In this document: in pieces, positions 27,364 to 36,146 of the stretch | How the letters are laid out: each line of letters starts with the position of its first letter | Numbering within the stretch: the first letter of the stretch is position 1 | NCBI RefSeq assembly: GCF_005406215.1 | Contig: NZ_NXMA01000003.1 | Span: forward strand, 1 to 64,000 | Direction of reading: 5' to 3' | Source of the DNA: Campylobacter aviculae | GTDB taxonomy: Bacteria; Campylobacterota; Campylobacteria; Campylobacterales; Campylobacteraceae | Length of the DNA: 64,000 nucleotides | Made by a program: the position numbers and the translations under genes | Notes under the pieces: model-generated | Databases searched by the model: none | What the model was told of the DNA's origin: nothing | The model's input: the letters and a program-made list of their open reading frames with translations, nothing else

Positions 27364-27430
27364 ATGAGTAAAACATTCATAAGAAAACTCCTTAAATACA
27401 CCTAGCCAGGCTTTTAGGCTAGGTTTTTTA
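27364..27430 (+). ncRNA. Candidate small RNA or leaderless mini-mRNA upstream of porA
   Basis: A -10-like box at 27352-27357 and a strong terminator bracket about 67 bases. The transcript would begin at or next to an ATG opening a 13-residue frame (MSKTFIRKLLKYT) whose stop TAG at 27403-27405 lies inside the terminator stem. It contains CTCCTT (27388-27393), complementary to AAGGAG of ribosome sites including that of porA at 27527-27532. It may be a small regulatory RNA, a tiny basic peptide gene, or only the dsbD 3' end. Candidate only. Confidence 0.35.
27401..27430 (+). terminator. Strong intrinsic terminator upstream of porA
   Basis: CCTAGCC and GGCTAGG form a 7-bp GC-rich stem around a 9-base loop, followed directly by a run of seven Ts. 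It ends transcription from dsbD or from the candidate mini-transcript and insulates porA. Confidence 0.8.
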
Positions 27431-27494
27431 CCTCCAAAAAAAGCTAAATTCATAACCTTAAGCGTTTTTTAAGATAAAATTCCGTTTTTTATGC

Positions 27495-27500
27495 TACAAT
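27495..27500 (+). promoter_or_regulatory. porA: porA promoter -10 box
   Basis: TACAAT preceded by ATGC, 40 bases before the porA ATG, with a run of Ts upstream as in strong campylobacter promoters. The ribosome site AAGGAG is at 27527-27532. Strong expression is expected, since MOMP is the dominant outer-membrane protein in this genus. Confidence 0.6.
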
Positions 27501-27539
27501 TACATTGTTTTAATTTAATTTTTATGAAGGAGAATTCTC

Positions 27540-28811
27540 ATGAAACTAGTTAAACTTAGTTTAGTTGCAGCTCTCACTGCAGGTGCTTTTTCAGTAGCTA
27601 GCGCTACTCCAGTAGAAGAAGCAATCAAAGATATCGATGTATCTGGAGTATTAAGATACAGATATGAAGGTGCTAACTTTGATAATGATTTCCCTGGTCA
27701 AAGAAGCAACTTAATGACAAGCAGACAACAACATTTGTATAAAGCACAATTTAATTTCAGCGCTGCTATAGCTGATAATTTTAAAACTTTCGTTCAATTT
27801 GATTATGGTGCTAAAGATGGTGGTTATGGTCCTAATGTAATTCAAAACGATAAAAATACTCTTGCTGTTCGTCAATTATATTTAACTTATACAGATGAAA
27901 ATATAGCTACAAGCGTAATCGCTGGTAAACAACAACTTAACACTATTTGGACAGACAACGGAATCGATGGTTTAGTTGGAACAGGTGTAAAAGTAGTGAA
28001 TAATAGCATTGATGGTTTAACTTTAGCTGCTTTTGGTGTAGATAGCTTTATGACTAGTGAGCAATCAAGTAAAAGTGCTGATGGAACATATTATGTAGGT
28101 GATATGGGTCCAATCATGAGTCTTATTACTTTAGATGGGTTTCCAGGTAATCTCTATGGTGGTGCTGCTATAGGTTCTTATGAAGCTCTTGGTGGTGATT
28201 TTAATCCACAATTATGGTTAGCTTATTGGGACAATGTAGGATTTTTCTATGCTTTAGATATGGCTTATAGCACAACTATCTTTGATGGTGTAAATTGGAC
28301 TCTTGAAGGTGCTTACTTAGGAAATGCTATGGATAACGATTATGATAAATATGGCATTGACAATGGTAACTTCTTCGGCTTAAGAGGAAGTATCGAAGTT
28401 GCTGGTTGGGATGCTAGCCTTGGTGGTTTATACTACGGGGATAAAGATAGAGCAACTGTAACTACAATTGAAGATCAAGGAAATATCGGATCTTTACTTG
28501 CTGGTCAAGAAATTTTCTATTCTGAAGGTTCAAACCTTAATGGTGATTTAGGTAGAAACTTATTTGGTTACATCACAGCTGGTTACACTTTTGATGAAAT
28601 AGTTCGCGTAGGTGCTGACTTAGTATATGGTGGAACTAAAACAGACACTCATAGCGGTGGTAAAAAATTCGAAGCAGTTGCAAGAGTAGATTACAAATAC
28701 TCTCCAAAACTTGACTTCTCAGCATTCTATTCTTATCTAAATGTAGATAGAGATCACGATGCAGATGGCGATCACAACGCTATAAGACTTCAAGCTCTTT
28801 ACAAATTCTAA
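27540..28811 (+). CDS. porA: Major outer-membrane porin PorA (MOMP)
   Basis: 423 aa. Signal peptide [19 protein letters not shown] with cleavage after ASA, then the mature start [20 protein letters not shown]. Typical campylobacter MOMP segments such as [34 protein letters not shown] and the C-terminal Phe of RLQALYKF, which the BAM complex recognises. It forms the main trimeric cation-selective channel and is a surface antigen and adhesin; loops between conserved strands vary strongly between strains. Own promoter and terminator, monocistronic. Equivalent to Cj1259. Confidence 0.98.
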   Translation: MKLVKLSLVAALTAGAFSVASATPVEEAIKDIDVSGVLRYRYEGANFDNDFPGQRSNLMTSRQQHLYKAQFNFSAAIADNFKTFVQFDYGAKDGGYGPNVIQNDKNTLAVRQLYLTYTDENIATSVIAGKQQLNTIWTDNGIDGLVGTGVKVVNNSIDGLTLAAFGVDSFMTSEQSSKSADGTYYVGDMGPIMSLITLDGFPGNLYGGAAIGSYEALGGDFNPQLWLAYWDNVGFFYALDMAYSTTIFDGVNWTLEGAYLGNAMDNDYDKYGIDNGNFFGLRGSIEVAGWDASLGGLYYGDKDRATVTTIEDQGNIGSLLAGQEIFYSEGSNLNGDLGRNLFGYITAGYTFDEIVRVGADLVYGGTKTDTHSGGKKFEAVARVDYKYSPKLDFSAFYSYLNVDRDHDADGDHNAIRLQALYKF

Positions 28812-28838
28812 GAACGATATAAAATTTCACTCTTTTAA

Positions 28839-28866
28839 AGCTAGGTTTAAAAGCCTAGCTTTTTTT
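28839..28866 (+). terminator. porA terminator
   Basis: AGCTAGG, an 8-base loop and CCTAGCT form a perfect 7-bp stem followed by a run of Ts. It stands 28 bases after the porA stop. Confidence 0.85.
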
Positions 28867-29440
28867 ATGCCTCAAAAATAATTAAAATTTTACCTTTATA
28901 AGTATTTATTTTCTTTTGATATATTTTCTTTAGATTTTACAATAATAATTTACTAAATAATATTTTGTTTCTTTGCGATTATACTTAATGTAAAACTTGA
29001 TTTTTGTAATTATATAAAATAAAAAATTCTATTATTTTAATATTTATTTTTAAAAATGTTTTAGAAGATTAAAGCAAATTTTAAAGCTTTACGATTTCTT
29101 TGAAATGATTTTTTTTAAAGGGTTGTTTTTTGGCAATAAGATTTTCTGATTTGGAGTATAAAATATGAAAGTTTATAGAAGTATATAAACACAAGATCAA
29201 AAAGAGAAGTGAATTCTACATAAAAAGAAAATGATAAACAATATGATTGTAATATCAACAAGGTTTTTTAATATAGTTTGTAAATAATCAAAAATAATGT
29301 TTTATTTAATAATTGAGTTTAAAGGCATAAAATTTCTATTTAACTTATATAGAAAGCTTTATTTATTATCATAAACTCTTTTTATTTAAAGACTAGTTTT
29401 TAATAACTACGGAATAATTTCAAAACTTAGAATTCTTATT
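28867..29440. other. 574-base gap between porA and dnaJ, no intact gene
   Basis: Unusually long gap for this compact genome and even richer in A and T than its surroundings. Both strands are full of stops. The longest hint of coding is a short Lys-rich stretch near 29177-29232 (KFIEVYKHKIKKRSEFYIKRK read in parts) that is broken upstream. A TATACT box at 28980-28985 could drive an RNA. I recognise no gene, repeat or tRNA remnant here. Confidence 0.6.
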
Positions 29441-30553
29441 TTATTTAAACCAATCGGCTATTTTTTCAAAAAATCCCTTTTGTTCTTGATGCATACCATC
29501 TTTAATCCCAAAACTTTCACTTAGTTTTTCTAAAAGTTCCTTTTGTTCATCGTTTAAAGAAGTTGGAAATTTGATAGAAATTTGAACGATTTGATTTCCT
29601 ATTTGGGAACTATGTACATCCTTTACACCTTCTTTTTCAAGCACAAATCTTTGTCCATCTTTAGCACCTTTTGGTAAATTTAAAGTCGCTTCCCCGCGTA
29701 TGGTAGGGACTTTTACACTTTGACCTAAAATAGCTTGAGTAAAAAACACGGGATATTCTATATAAATATCATTCTCATCTCTTATAAAAGTTCTATCCTC
29801 ATCAGCGATAATCTTAACGTATAAATCTCCTCTGGATCCATTTTTACCGACATTACCTTTTGAATTAACCCTTAAATTCATCCCACTATCGACACCTTCT
29901 GGGATATTGATTTCTACCTGATCGTTAACTTCTTGATAACCCTTGCCTTTACAATCACTGCATTTTTCACGAATACTCTCACCACTTCCTTGACAATCCG
30001 GACAAGTTTGAGCAAAGGTTATAAATCCTTGAGAAATTCCTACTTGCCCGCTACCTTTACATTTAGGACAAGTTTGCATTTGTCCATCTTTAGCACCTGT
30101 TCCATTGCAAGTTTTACAAAAATCCTTATAGTTAAAATCTATATTTTTTTTACATCCAAAAATAGCCTCTTTAAAACTCAATCTCAAATTTACAATCAAA
30201 TCACTTACAAATTTTTCTTCATTTGCTCTTTTACGACGAGAAGATCTTCCAAAACTATCTCCAAAAAAACTAGAAAAAATATCACCCAAATCTTCAAATC
30301 CTCCAAAACCTGAAGTGCTTCCAAATCCTCCTTTTAAGCCATCTTTACCATATCTATCATAAACAGCACGCTTTTCATCATCACTTAAAACTTCATAAGC
30401 TTCATTGACAAGTTTAAATTTATCTTCAGCTTCTTTATCTCCTTGATTTCTATCTGGATGATATTTTAAAGCCATTTTTCTATAAGCTTTTTTTATAGTC
30501 TCTTTATCAGCGCTTTGTGTAATTTCTAAAATTTCATAATAATCTAATTCCAT
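29441..30553 (-). CDS. dnaJ: Chaperone DnaJ (Hsp40)
   Basis: 370 aa from the ATG at 30553 ([11 protein letters not shown]); an upstream in-frame ATG at 30607 would add an unlikely hydrophobic tail and was rejected. J domain with the HPD triplet at 32-34, Gly/Phe-rich linker ([17 protein letters not shown]), four CxxCxGxG zinc motifs ([32 protein letters not shown]) and a C-terminal substrate-binding region. Co-chaperone of DnaK. Divergent from racR, with which it is studied as a heat-related locus in C. jejuni. Equivalent to Cj1260c. Confidence 0.97.
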   Translation of the reverse strand: MELDYYEILEITQSADKETIKKAYRKMALKYHPDRNQGDKEAEDKFKLVNEAYEVLSDDEKRAVYDRYGKDGLKGGFGSTSGFGGFEDLGDIFSSFFGDSFGRSSRRKRANEEKFVSDLIVNLRLSFKEAIFGCKKNIDFNYKDFCKTCNGTGAKDGQMQTCPKCKGSGQVGISQGFITFAQTCPDCQGSGESIREKCSDCKGKGYQEVNDQVEINIPEGVDSGMNLRVNSKGNVGKNGSRGDLYVKIIADEDRTFIRDENDIYIEYPVFFTQAILGQSVKVPTIRGEATLNLPKGAKDGQRFVLEKEGVKDVHSSQIGNQIVQISIKFPTSLNDEQKELLEKLSESFGIKDGMHQEQKGFFEKIADWFK

Positions 30554-30597
30554 TATCAACACCTTAAATAAATAATAAAAAAATAATAAAAAACATA

Positions 30598-30603
30598 ATT
30601 TTA
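30598..30603 (-). promoter_or_regulatory. dnaJ: Possible dnaJ -10 box
   Basis: The minus strand reads GCTAAAATTATG, a TAAAAT box 45 bases before the dnaJ ATG. No CIRCE-type inverted repeat was seen in the 148-base dnaJ-racR gap. Confidence 0.35.
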
Positions 30604-30672
30604 GCAAAAATAAATCTATAATTTATCAAAATTTAAATAAAATTATGTAAATATTATTTTTGAAGATAAAAT

Positions 30673-30678
30673 TATAAA
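30673..30678 (+). promoter_or_regulatory. racR: Possible racRS -10 box
   Basis: TATAAA 24 bases before the racR ATG, followed by the ribosome site CAAGGAAA at 30687-30694. The AT-rich surroundings leave other possibilities open. Confidence 0.35.
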
Positions 30679-30701
30679 TATAACTCAAGGAAAACATTAT
30701 A

Positions 30702-31373
30702 ATGATAAACGTATTAATGATAGAAGATGATCCTGATTTTGCACAGCTTTTATCTGAATATTTAGCTCAGTTTAATATAAAAATTACAAATTTTGAAACA
30801 CCAAAAGAAGCTCTAAGTATGGGAGTTCAAGGTTATGATTGCTTGATTTTGGACTTAACCTTACCTGGAATAGACGGACTTGAAGTTTGTAGAGAAATCA
30901 GGCAAAAAAATAACATTCCTATTATAGTTTCTTCAGCTAGAGGAGATCTTAGCGATAAAGTTGTAGGACTTCAAATAGGAGCGGATGATTATCTACCAAA
31001 GCCTTACGATCCAAAAGAAATGTATGCAAGGATAACTAGTCTTATCCGACGCACAAAAAGAACTGAAAATTTCAGCAATGAAAATATAAATTCAGTATTT
31101 AAAATCGATGAAAGAAGACATGAAATCAGCTATCAAAATAAAGTTTTAACTTTAACTCCAGCTGAATATGAAATTTTAGAATGTCTCATCCAGCAGCACA
31201 GCTATAGTGTATCTAGAGAACAACTTGTCAATCGTTGCAAGAGTCTTAAAGATAAAGATTCTAAAAGCTTGGATGTTATCATCGGTCGTTTAAGAGCAAA
31301 AATAAATGATAACTCCAAATCTCCAAAACACATTTTTTCTGTTAGGGGTATAGGATATAAGCTTATAGGATGA
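30702..31373 (+). CDS. racR: Response regulator RacR (OmpR family)
   Basis: 223 aa. Receiver domain with acidic pocket (MIEDDPD), phospho-acceptor Asp51 (LILDLTLPGIDG) and Lys100 (YLPKPYD), then an OmpR/PhoB winged-helix domain ending in [11 protein letters not shown]. Paired with the sensor RacS, whose start overlaps the racR stop by 4 bases. In C. jejuni RacRS affects growth temperature response, colonisation and respiratory gene expression, as I recall. Equivalent to Cj1261. Confidence 0.96.
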   Translation: MINVLMIEDDPDFAQLLSEYLAQFNIKITNFETPKEALSMGVQGYDCLILDLTLPGIDGLEVCREIRQKNNIPIIVSSARGDLSDKVVGLQIGADDYLPKPYDPKEMYARITSLIRRTKRTENFSNENINSVFKIDERRHEISYQNKVLTLTPAEYEILECLIQQHSYSVSREQLVNRCKSLKDKDSKSLDVIIGRLRAKINDNSKSPKHIFSVRGIGYKLIG

Positions 31374-32611
31374 TAAAAAAATATTCTATTCATACTAAGC
31401 TTATTGTTTTATTTGTTATAACTTTTCTTTTAGTTTGCATTCTCTTTATAATTTTACTAAAAATTGAAGAGAATGCTTATGCAGAAGAAGGCATTTTAAG
31501 ACAAAAAAGCCTTGTTAAAAATTTGTTGAGCTCCTATAATTCAAATTTTAATATAGATGCCTATTTTAACAATAATAGTTTTTCAAGTGTCAAAAATCCA
31601 GACTTAAGACTTACAATTAAAAAAAATGCCGAAAGTCTTTTTCATGACAATAGTAGCAAGTTATGTCAATTTTCCTCTTTAAAATACCAAAACAATCTTT
31701 ATCTTGATCTCCAATGTGAGAATTTTAAAAATTTATATAAAGAAAATATGAATGATAGAATTTATAACCTTTTATTAGTAGGATTTTTCTTCTTTTCTTT
31801 TTTAGTTGTTTTTATGTATTTTTCAGTATTAAAATCACTCGAACCCCTTAAAAAACTTAGAAAACAAGTCGCTGAAGCTGCCAATGGAAAAAAACTTGAA
31901 TTTATAGATTATCAAGAAGATGAGATAGGTAAAATTGCTTTTGAATTTAAAAAAGCTTTTATAAGAAATCAAGAGCTTATAGAATCAAGACAGCTTTTTT
32001 TACGAACAATAATGCACGAATTAAAAACTCCTATAGGTAAAGGGAGGATCATTGCAGAAATGATTAAAGAATACAAACAAAAAGAAAGACTCATAGATAT
32101 ATTTTCTCGTATGGATTCTTTGATTAATGAATTTGCAAAAATTGAAAATCTTTTTTCAAAAAACTATAATTTACACTTTAAACCTACTCATTTTAGCACT
32201 ATACTCGAAGAAGCTAAAAATTACTTAATGAGAGATGATTTTAATAAGATCGTTAGAATTCATCTCAATAAAGATTCTTTAATCAATGCAGATATGGAAA
32301 TTTTTCCTTTGATTTTGAAAAATTTAATTGACAATGCTTTAAAATATTCAAGCGATGGAACTTGTGAAATTTATTGTTGTGAAGAATCTTTTGTGATTAA
32401 AAATTTAGGACAAGCCTTAAGTGAACCTATAGAATACTATTTTGAAGCCTTTACTCGAGAAAAATATCAACAAGTTAAAGGAATGGGGCTTGGACTTTAT
32501 ATAGTTTTTGAAGTATGTAAGTTGCATAATTTTGAAATTACTTATTATTACGAAAAAGGTAAACATTGCTTTAAAGTGCTTTTTGGAGAGAAAAAAAACA
32601 ATGGCTTATAA
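31370..32611 (+). CDS. racS: Sensor histidine kinase RacS
   Basis: 413 aa. Two membrane segments (about 10-30 and 135-155) enclose a periplasmic sensor of about 100 residues, then a HAMP-like linker, the H box [15 protein letters not shown] with His216, an N box ([12 protein letters not shown]) and a G box ([12 protein letters not shown]). Autophosphorylates and passes the phosphate to RacR. It overlaps recR by 11 bases. Equivalent to Cj1262. Confidence 0.95.
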   Translation: MIKKYSIHTKLIVLFVITFLLVCILFIILLKIEENAYAEEGILRQKSLVKNLLSSYNSNFNIDAYFNNNSFSSVKNPDLRLTIKKNAESLFHDNSSKLCQFSSLKYQNNLYLDLQCENFKNLYKENMNDRIYNLLLVGFFFFSFLVVFMYFSVLKSLEPLKKLRKQVAEAANGKKLEFIDYQEDEIGKIAFEFKKAFIRNQELIESRQLFLRTIMHELKTPIGKGRIIAEMIKEYKQKERLIDIFSRMDSLINEFAKIENLFSKNYNLHFKPTHFSTILEEAKNYLMRDDFNKIVRIHLNKDSLINADMEIFPLILKNLIDNALKYSSDGTCEIYCCEESFVIKNLGQALSEPIEYYFEAFTREKYQQVKGMGLGLYIVFEVCKLHNFEITYYYEKGKHCFKVLFGEKKNNGL

Positions 32612-33185
32612 TGAAGATTTAGAGAAATTTAATGAACTCATAGAAAGCTTTTCAAAATTGCCTACTATTGGAAAAAAAACAGCTATCCGTCTTGCTTATC
32701 ACATTTGCACTGGAAATCGATTTGAGAGCATTAAGCTTGCACACAATATCGAAAATGCTCTACACTTTATCAAACCTTGCCAACAATGTGGAGCATTAAG
32801 CGAAAATGAACTTTGTGGAATTTGTGTAGATAAAGAGAGAAATAAAGATACCTTATGTATAGTTCAAACCCCAAAAGATATTCTAACCATAGAAGAAAGC
32901 AAAAGCTATCAAGGATTTTACTTTGTTTTAAATGAATTAGATGGCGATAAATTAATAAAATTAGAACAAATGATATTGAAATTAAATTGTAAAGAAATAA
33001 TTTTTGCTTTGCCTCATAGTTTAAATTCAGACGCAATTATTTTTTTTATAGAAGATAAATTTAAAGATTTAAATTTACAATTTAGCAAAATAGCACAAGG
33101 AATCCCGAGTGGAGTTAGCTTAGAAAATGTCGATATGATATCTTTAAATAAAGCGATCAATTATCGCACTAAATTAGAAAATTAA
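32601..33185 (+). CDS. recR: Recombination protein RecR
   Basis: 194 aa from ATG 32601 ([17 protein letters not shown]); an in-frame upstream ATG inside racS would give an unnatural extension. N-terminal helix-hairpin-helix ([15 protein letters not shown]), a C4 zinc finger with [16 protein letters not shown] and a Toprim domain. Works in RecFOR-type gap repair. Toprim seems shortened, as in other Epsilonproteobacteria. Translationally coupled to racS by an 11-base overlap; convergent with hydD (4-base overlap). Equivalent to Cj1263. Confidence 0.94.
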   Translation: MAYNEDLEKFNELIESFSKLPTIGKKTAIRLAYHICTGNRFESIKLAHNIENALHFIKPCQQCGALSENELCGICVDKERNKDTLCIVQTPKDILTIEESKSYQGFYFVLNELDGDKLIKLEQMILKLNCKEIIFALPHSLNSDAIIFFIEDKFKDLNLQFSKIAQGIPSGVSLENVDMISLNKAINYRTKLEN

Positions 33186-33718
33186 TCAATTTTATAAGAA
33201 GTATTTGCCAATTCTTGTAAAGAATAATCAGCGATTTTTTTATACTCAAAACCTTCTTTTTCTAAATAATCAAGCAAGGTTTTTTCCATAATTTTACTTG
33301 ATTGTAAAATTTCATCAGAGAGTTGAAAACTCATAGGTTTTATACGTTTTGGAATGCAAGCTAAAATTTGAGTTTGTGGTAAATCCCCCATAAGTTCCAT
33401 ATATTGGAGGGTTTGGAGCATTTCAACTTCGTGAGCACTTCCACTCCAGTTGAGATTTTTTGGCATTGCTTCATAAGGAAAGAAAAAAACATCTCCTATA
33501 TTTGCATCATCTGCATCAATACAATCAATCAAAACCATTTTATCATAACTTGCAATTATATAACTTAACTGCAAGGCTAAAGTTCCACCATCGATAAAAT
33601 CTAAAGTGTGGACAGGGTGAGCAAATTGATAATTTTTTTTAAAAAAATTACAAATATGGACTCCTATACCCTCATCCGCAAACATTATATTCCCTATGCC
33701 AAGCACAAGGAATTTCAA
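33182..33718 (-). CDS. hydD: [NiFe]-hydrogenase maturation protease HydD (HyaD/HybD family)
   Basis: 178 aa, TTG start (revcomp of CAA at 33716-33718) overlapping the hydC stop by 4 bases. Family features: [19 protein letters not shown] with nickel-binding Glu near 17, [10 protein letters not shown] with Asp, and [11 protein letters not shown] carrying the third ligand His. It cuts the C-terminal extension of the large subunit HydB after nickel is inserted. Last gene of hydABCD. Equivalent to Cj1264c. Confidence 0.93.
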   Translation of the reverse strand: MKFLVLGIGNIMFADEGIGVHICNFFKKNYQFAHPVHTLDFIDGGTLALQLSYIIASYDKMVLIDCIDADDANIGDVFFFPYEAMPKNLNWSGSAHEVEMLQTLQYMELMGDLPQTQILACIPKRIKPMSFQLSDEILQSSKIMEKTLLDYLEKEGFEYKKIADYSLQELANTSYKID

Positions 33719-34407
33719 TTTCCTTCCTCTTTTACGTATTTATAACCACTAAAAATCGCATCCATAGAACCATTTTTAGCTTTTACGGCATTAAAAACGG
33801 CCATATAAACATGCACAGGAACAAAAATCATAATAACCCACATTAAAATTCTATGATAAGTTCTAACTTCAGCTAACCCTCCAAGCATTGCTTCAAGCGG
33901 TTTTAAAAGATTATACAACATTCCACCTAAACCCTCATGATAAGTGTGAGTATAAAGAATAAGTCCTGTTAAAATAATGCCTAGCATTACCAGATAAAAG
34001 AAAAAATAAGTCACAAACTGCAAAGGATTATAAACTCCTCTTAAATGAGGATGTTTGCCTAAAAAAATATAGAATTTGATTTGATTAATCCAAAGCTTAA
34101 TATTAAAAACATCTAAAATTGAAGCACGCTCTTTACGACTTACTTTATCACAGAAGAAAAGATAAATCTTAAAAATAATACAAGCGATTAAAATAAATCC
34201 TACCGCTTGATGGATTAAACGATATTTTGCTTGCATAAAATTAACAGGCTCACCATTGCTTATAGGACTTTGAAATACATAGGAAAGATAATAACCTGTC
34301 CCTATTAAAATCACTATAGCAATAGCACGAATCCAATGTGTTAAACGCAAGCCTATGCTAAATTCATATTCAACTTTTCTTTGCAATTTCTCTTCTTTGT
34401 TTTGCAT
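33715..34407 (-). CDS. hydC: Ni/Fe-hydrogenase cytochrome b subunit HydC
   Basis: 230 aa integral membrane protein with four hydrophobic helices and several His haem ligands (LRLTHWIRAIAI, RLIHQAVGF, RTYHRILMWV, VPVHVYMAVF). It takes electrons from HydA and reduces menaquinone, anchoring the periplasmic hydrogenase. Nine bases separate it from hydB. Equivalent to Cj1265c. Confidence 0.95.
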   Translation of the reverse strand: MQNKEEKLQRKVEYEFSIGLRLTHWIRAIAIVILIGTGYYLSYVFQSPISNGEPVNFMQAKYRLIHQAVGFILIACIIFKIYLFFCDKVSRKERASILDVFNIKLWINQIKFYIFLGKHPHLRGVYNPLQFVTYFFFYLVMLGIILTGLILYTHTYHEGLGGMLYNLLKPLEAMLGGLAEVRTYHRILMWVIMIFVPVHVYMAVFNAVKAKNGSMDAIFSGYKYVKEEGN

Positions 34408-34416
34408 AAAAGCCTC

Positions 34417-36144
34417 CTATAAATTTACATTGACTTTGTATTCGCTTAAATTATTTCCCTTAGTATCCATAACATGCACAGCACAAGCTATACAAGGATC
34501 ATAGGAGTGAATTTTGCGTATAATCTCAAGAGGTTGTTTAACATCAGCAATTTTTAATCCTATTAAGCATTGCTCATAACTTCCACCTATTCCTTTAGCA
34601 TCTTTTGGACTTGCATTCCAAGTTGAAGGAACAACGGCTTGCCAATTTTCAATAACGCCATCTTTGATTCTACACCAGTGGCTTAATGTTCCTCTTGGCA
34701 CATGTCCTATATAACGACCACGATACTCACCATTTACCATTTTACTTGTATCTGGAACATAAGGTGCACAAGTGCTTTGATCTACTTTTAAATTTTCTAC
34801 TAAATTATTAAATGCTCTTAAAGCATTATTGGCTACAATTTTTGCCTCTAAACAACGTGTAGCAGTTCTTCCAAGTGTGCTAAATACTGCATTTAAAGGA
34901 AGTCCTGTTTCTTTTAAAAACTCATCAACCACTGGAACAACATTTTTATTGCCTTTGGCATAATTAACCACTATATTTGCAAGTGGTCCAACCTGCATAG
35001 GATTTCCTTCATAGCGTGGCGCTTTAATCCAACTATATTTTCCTTTAGTATCAAAAACTTTTGAATCAACTTTATTTCCGTGATGATCTATGCTATCGCC
35101 ATCTACAAACCCTGTATAATTTGGATTTGTTTTACCATCATAAGGATGTAGCGGTTCATTATCTACATACCAAGAATGCGTAGCTTCTTCTGTGATTTTA
35201 TCCTCATCTACTTCATAAACTTTACTTAAGTCTCCATTTTTAATAATACCACTTTCAAATAACCATTCATCTTTTCCGAGTTGGAATTCTTGGAAAGTAA
35301 ATAAATTATTGACTCCGATATCATTTAAAACACTCGCTTCATTCGCATACGCTTTTCCCGCCATAACAAGATCTGGATAATACGCACGATTAACAAAATC
35401 TTGTACCTCTTGAAATTTACTCATATATTCACCCATTCTTGAAGGGCTTAAAAGATCCATAACGCAAGTTACACCGCCAACTGTTAAACTTTGAGGATGT
35501 GGATTTTTAGCACCAAAAATAGCCATACATTGAGCAATAATTCTTTGAATTCTTAAACATTCTAAATAATGAGAAAGAACGATCAAATTTTCTTCTGGAG
35601 TTAAACGATAAGTTGGATGTCCATAATAAGCATTTGCAAAAGGTCCTAAATTTCCTTTATCTACAAAAGTTTTAAGTCTTTGCTTTACTTCAAGAAGTTT
35701 ATCTGCACCTGTTGCATAAGGATTTGAAGTATATTTAAAAGCTTCATCGCTTGCTTTTTTAGGATCCGCACTTAAAGCACTGACTACATCAGCCCAATCC
35801 AGCCCATGAAGTTGGTAAAAATGCACTATGTGATCGTGTAAAAAAAGTGCTGCATTCATTAAAGTTCTAGTAAGCAAAGCATTTAAAGGAGGAACGATAC
35901 CCAAAGCATTTTCAACCGCAACAATACCTGCTTTATAGTGAGAAAAAGTACAAACTCCACAAATTCTTTGAGTCATAAAACCCGCATCTCTTGGATCTCT
36001 TCCCTTAACAATGGTTTCTATACCACGCCATAAAGTAGAACCCGCATAAGCTTCTTTAACTACATTGTTATCATCAACAACTACTTCAACTCTTAAATGT
36101 CCTTCTATTCTTGTAATTGGATCAACTATAATTTTCTGACTCAT
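34417..36144 (-). CDS. hydB: [NiFe]-hydrogenase large subunit HydB
   Basis: 575 aa, group 1 uptake hydrogenase. N-terminal ITRIEGHLRVEV and the L1 nickel motif RICGVCTFSH (about residues 61-70), C-terminal L2 motif DPCIACAVH. About 18 residues after that His form the extension that HydD removes. Oxidises H2 in the periplasm and feeds electrons through HydA and HydC to menaquinone. Two bases separate it from hydA. Equivalent to Cj1266c. Confidence 0.97.
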   Translation of the reverse strand: MSQKIIVDPITRIEGHLRVEVVVDDNNVVKEAYAGSTLWRGIETIVKGRDPRDAGFMTQRICGVCTFSHYKAGIVAVENALGIVPPLNALLTRTLMNAALFLHDHIVHFYQLHGLDWADVVSALSADPKKASDEAFKYTSNPYATGADKLLEVKQRLKTFVDKGNLGPFANAYYGHPTYRLTPEENLIVLSHYLECLRIQRIIAQCMAIFGAKNPHPQSLTVGGVTCVMDLLSPSRMGEYMSKFQEVQDFVNRAYYPDLVMAGKAYANEASVLNDIGVNNLFTFQEFQLGKDEWLFESGIIKNGDLSKVYEVDEDKITEEATHSWYVDNEPLHPYDGKTNPNYTGFVDGDSIDHHGNKVDSKVFDTKGKYSWIKAPRYEGNPMQVGPLANIVVNYAKGNKNVVPVVDEFLKETGLPLNAVFSTLGRTATRCLEAKIVANNALRAFNNLVENLKVDQSTCAPYVPDTSKMVNGEYRGRYIGHVPRGTLSHWCRIKDGVIENWQAVVPSTWNASPKDAKGIGGSYEQCLIGLKIADVKQPLEIIRKIHSYDPCIACAVHVMDTKGNNLSEYKVNVNL

Positions 36145-36146
36145 TT

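Noticed and set aside
29933-30313. 126-codon frame antisense to dnaJ
   Set aside because: Ser/Thr/Phe-rich shadow of the DnaJ zinc and Gly/Phe regions; dnaJ is clearly the real gene.
30554-30701. CIRCE or HspR-type operator before dnaJ
   Set aside because: No clear inverted repeat of either kind was found in the dnaJ-racR gap.
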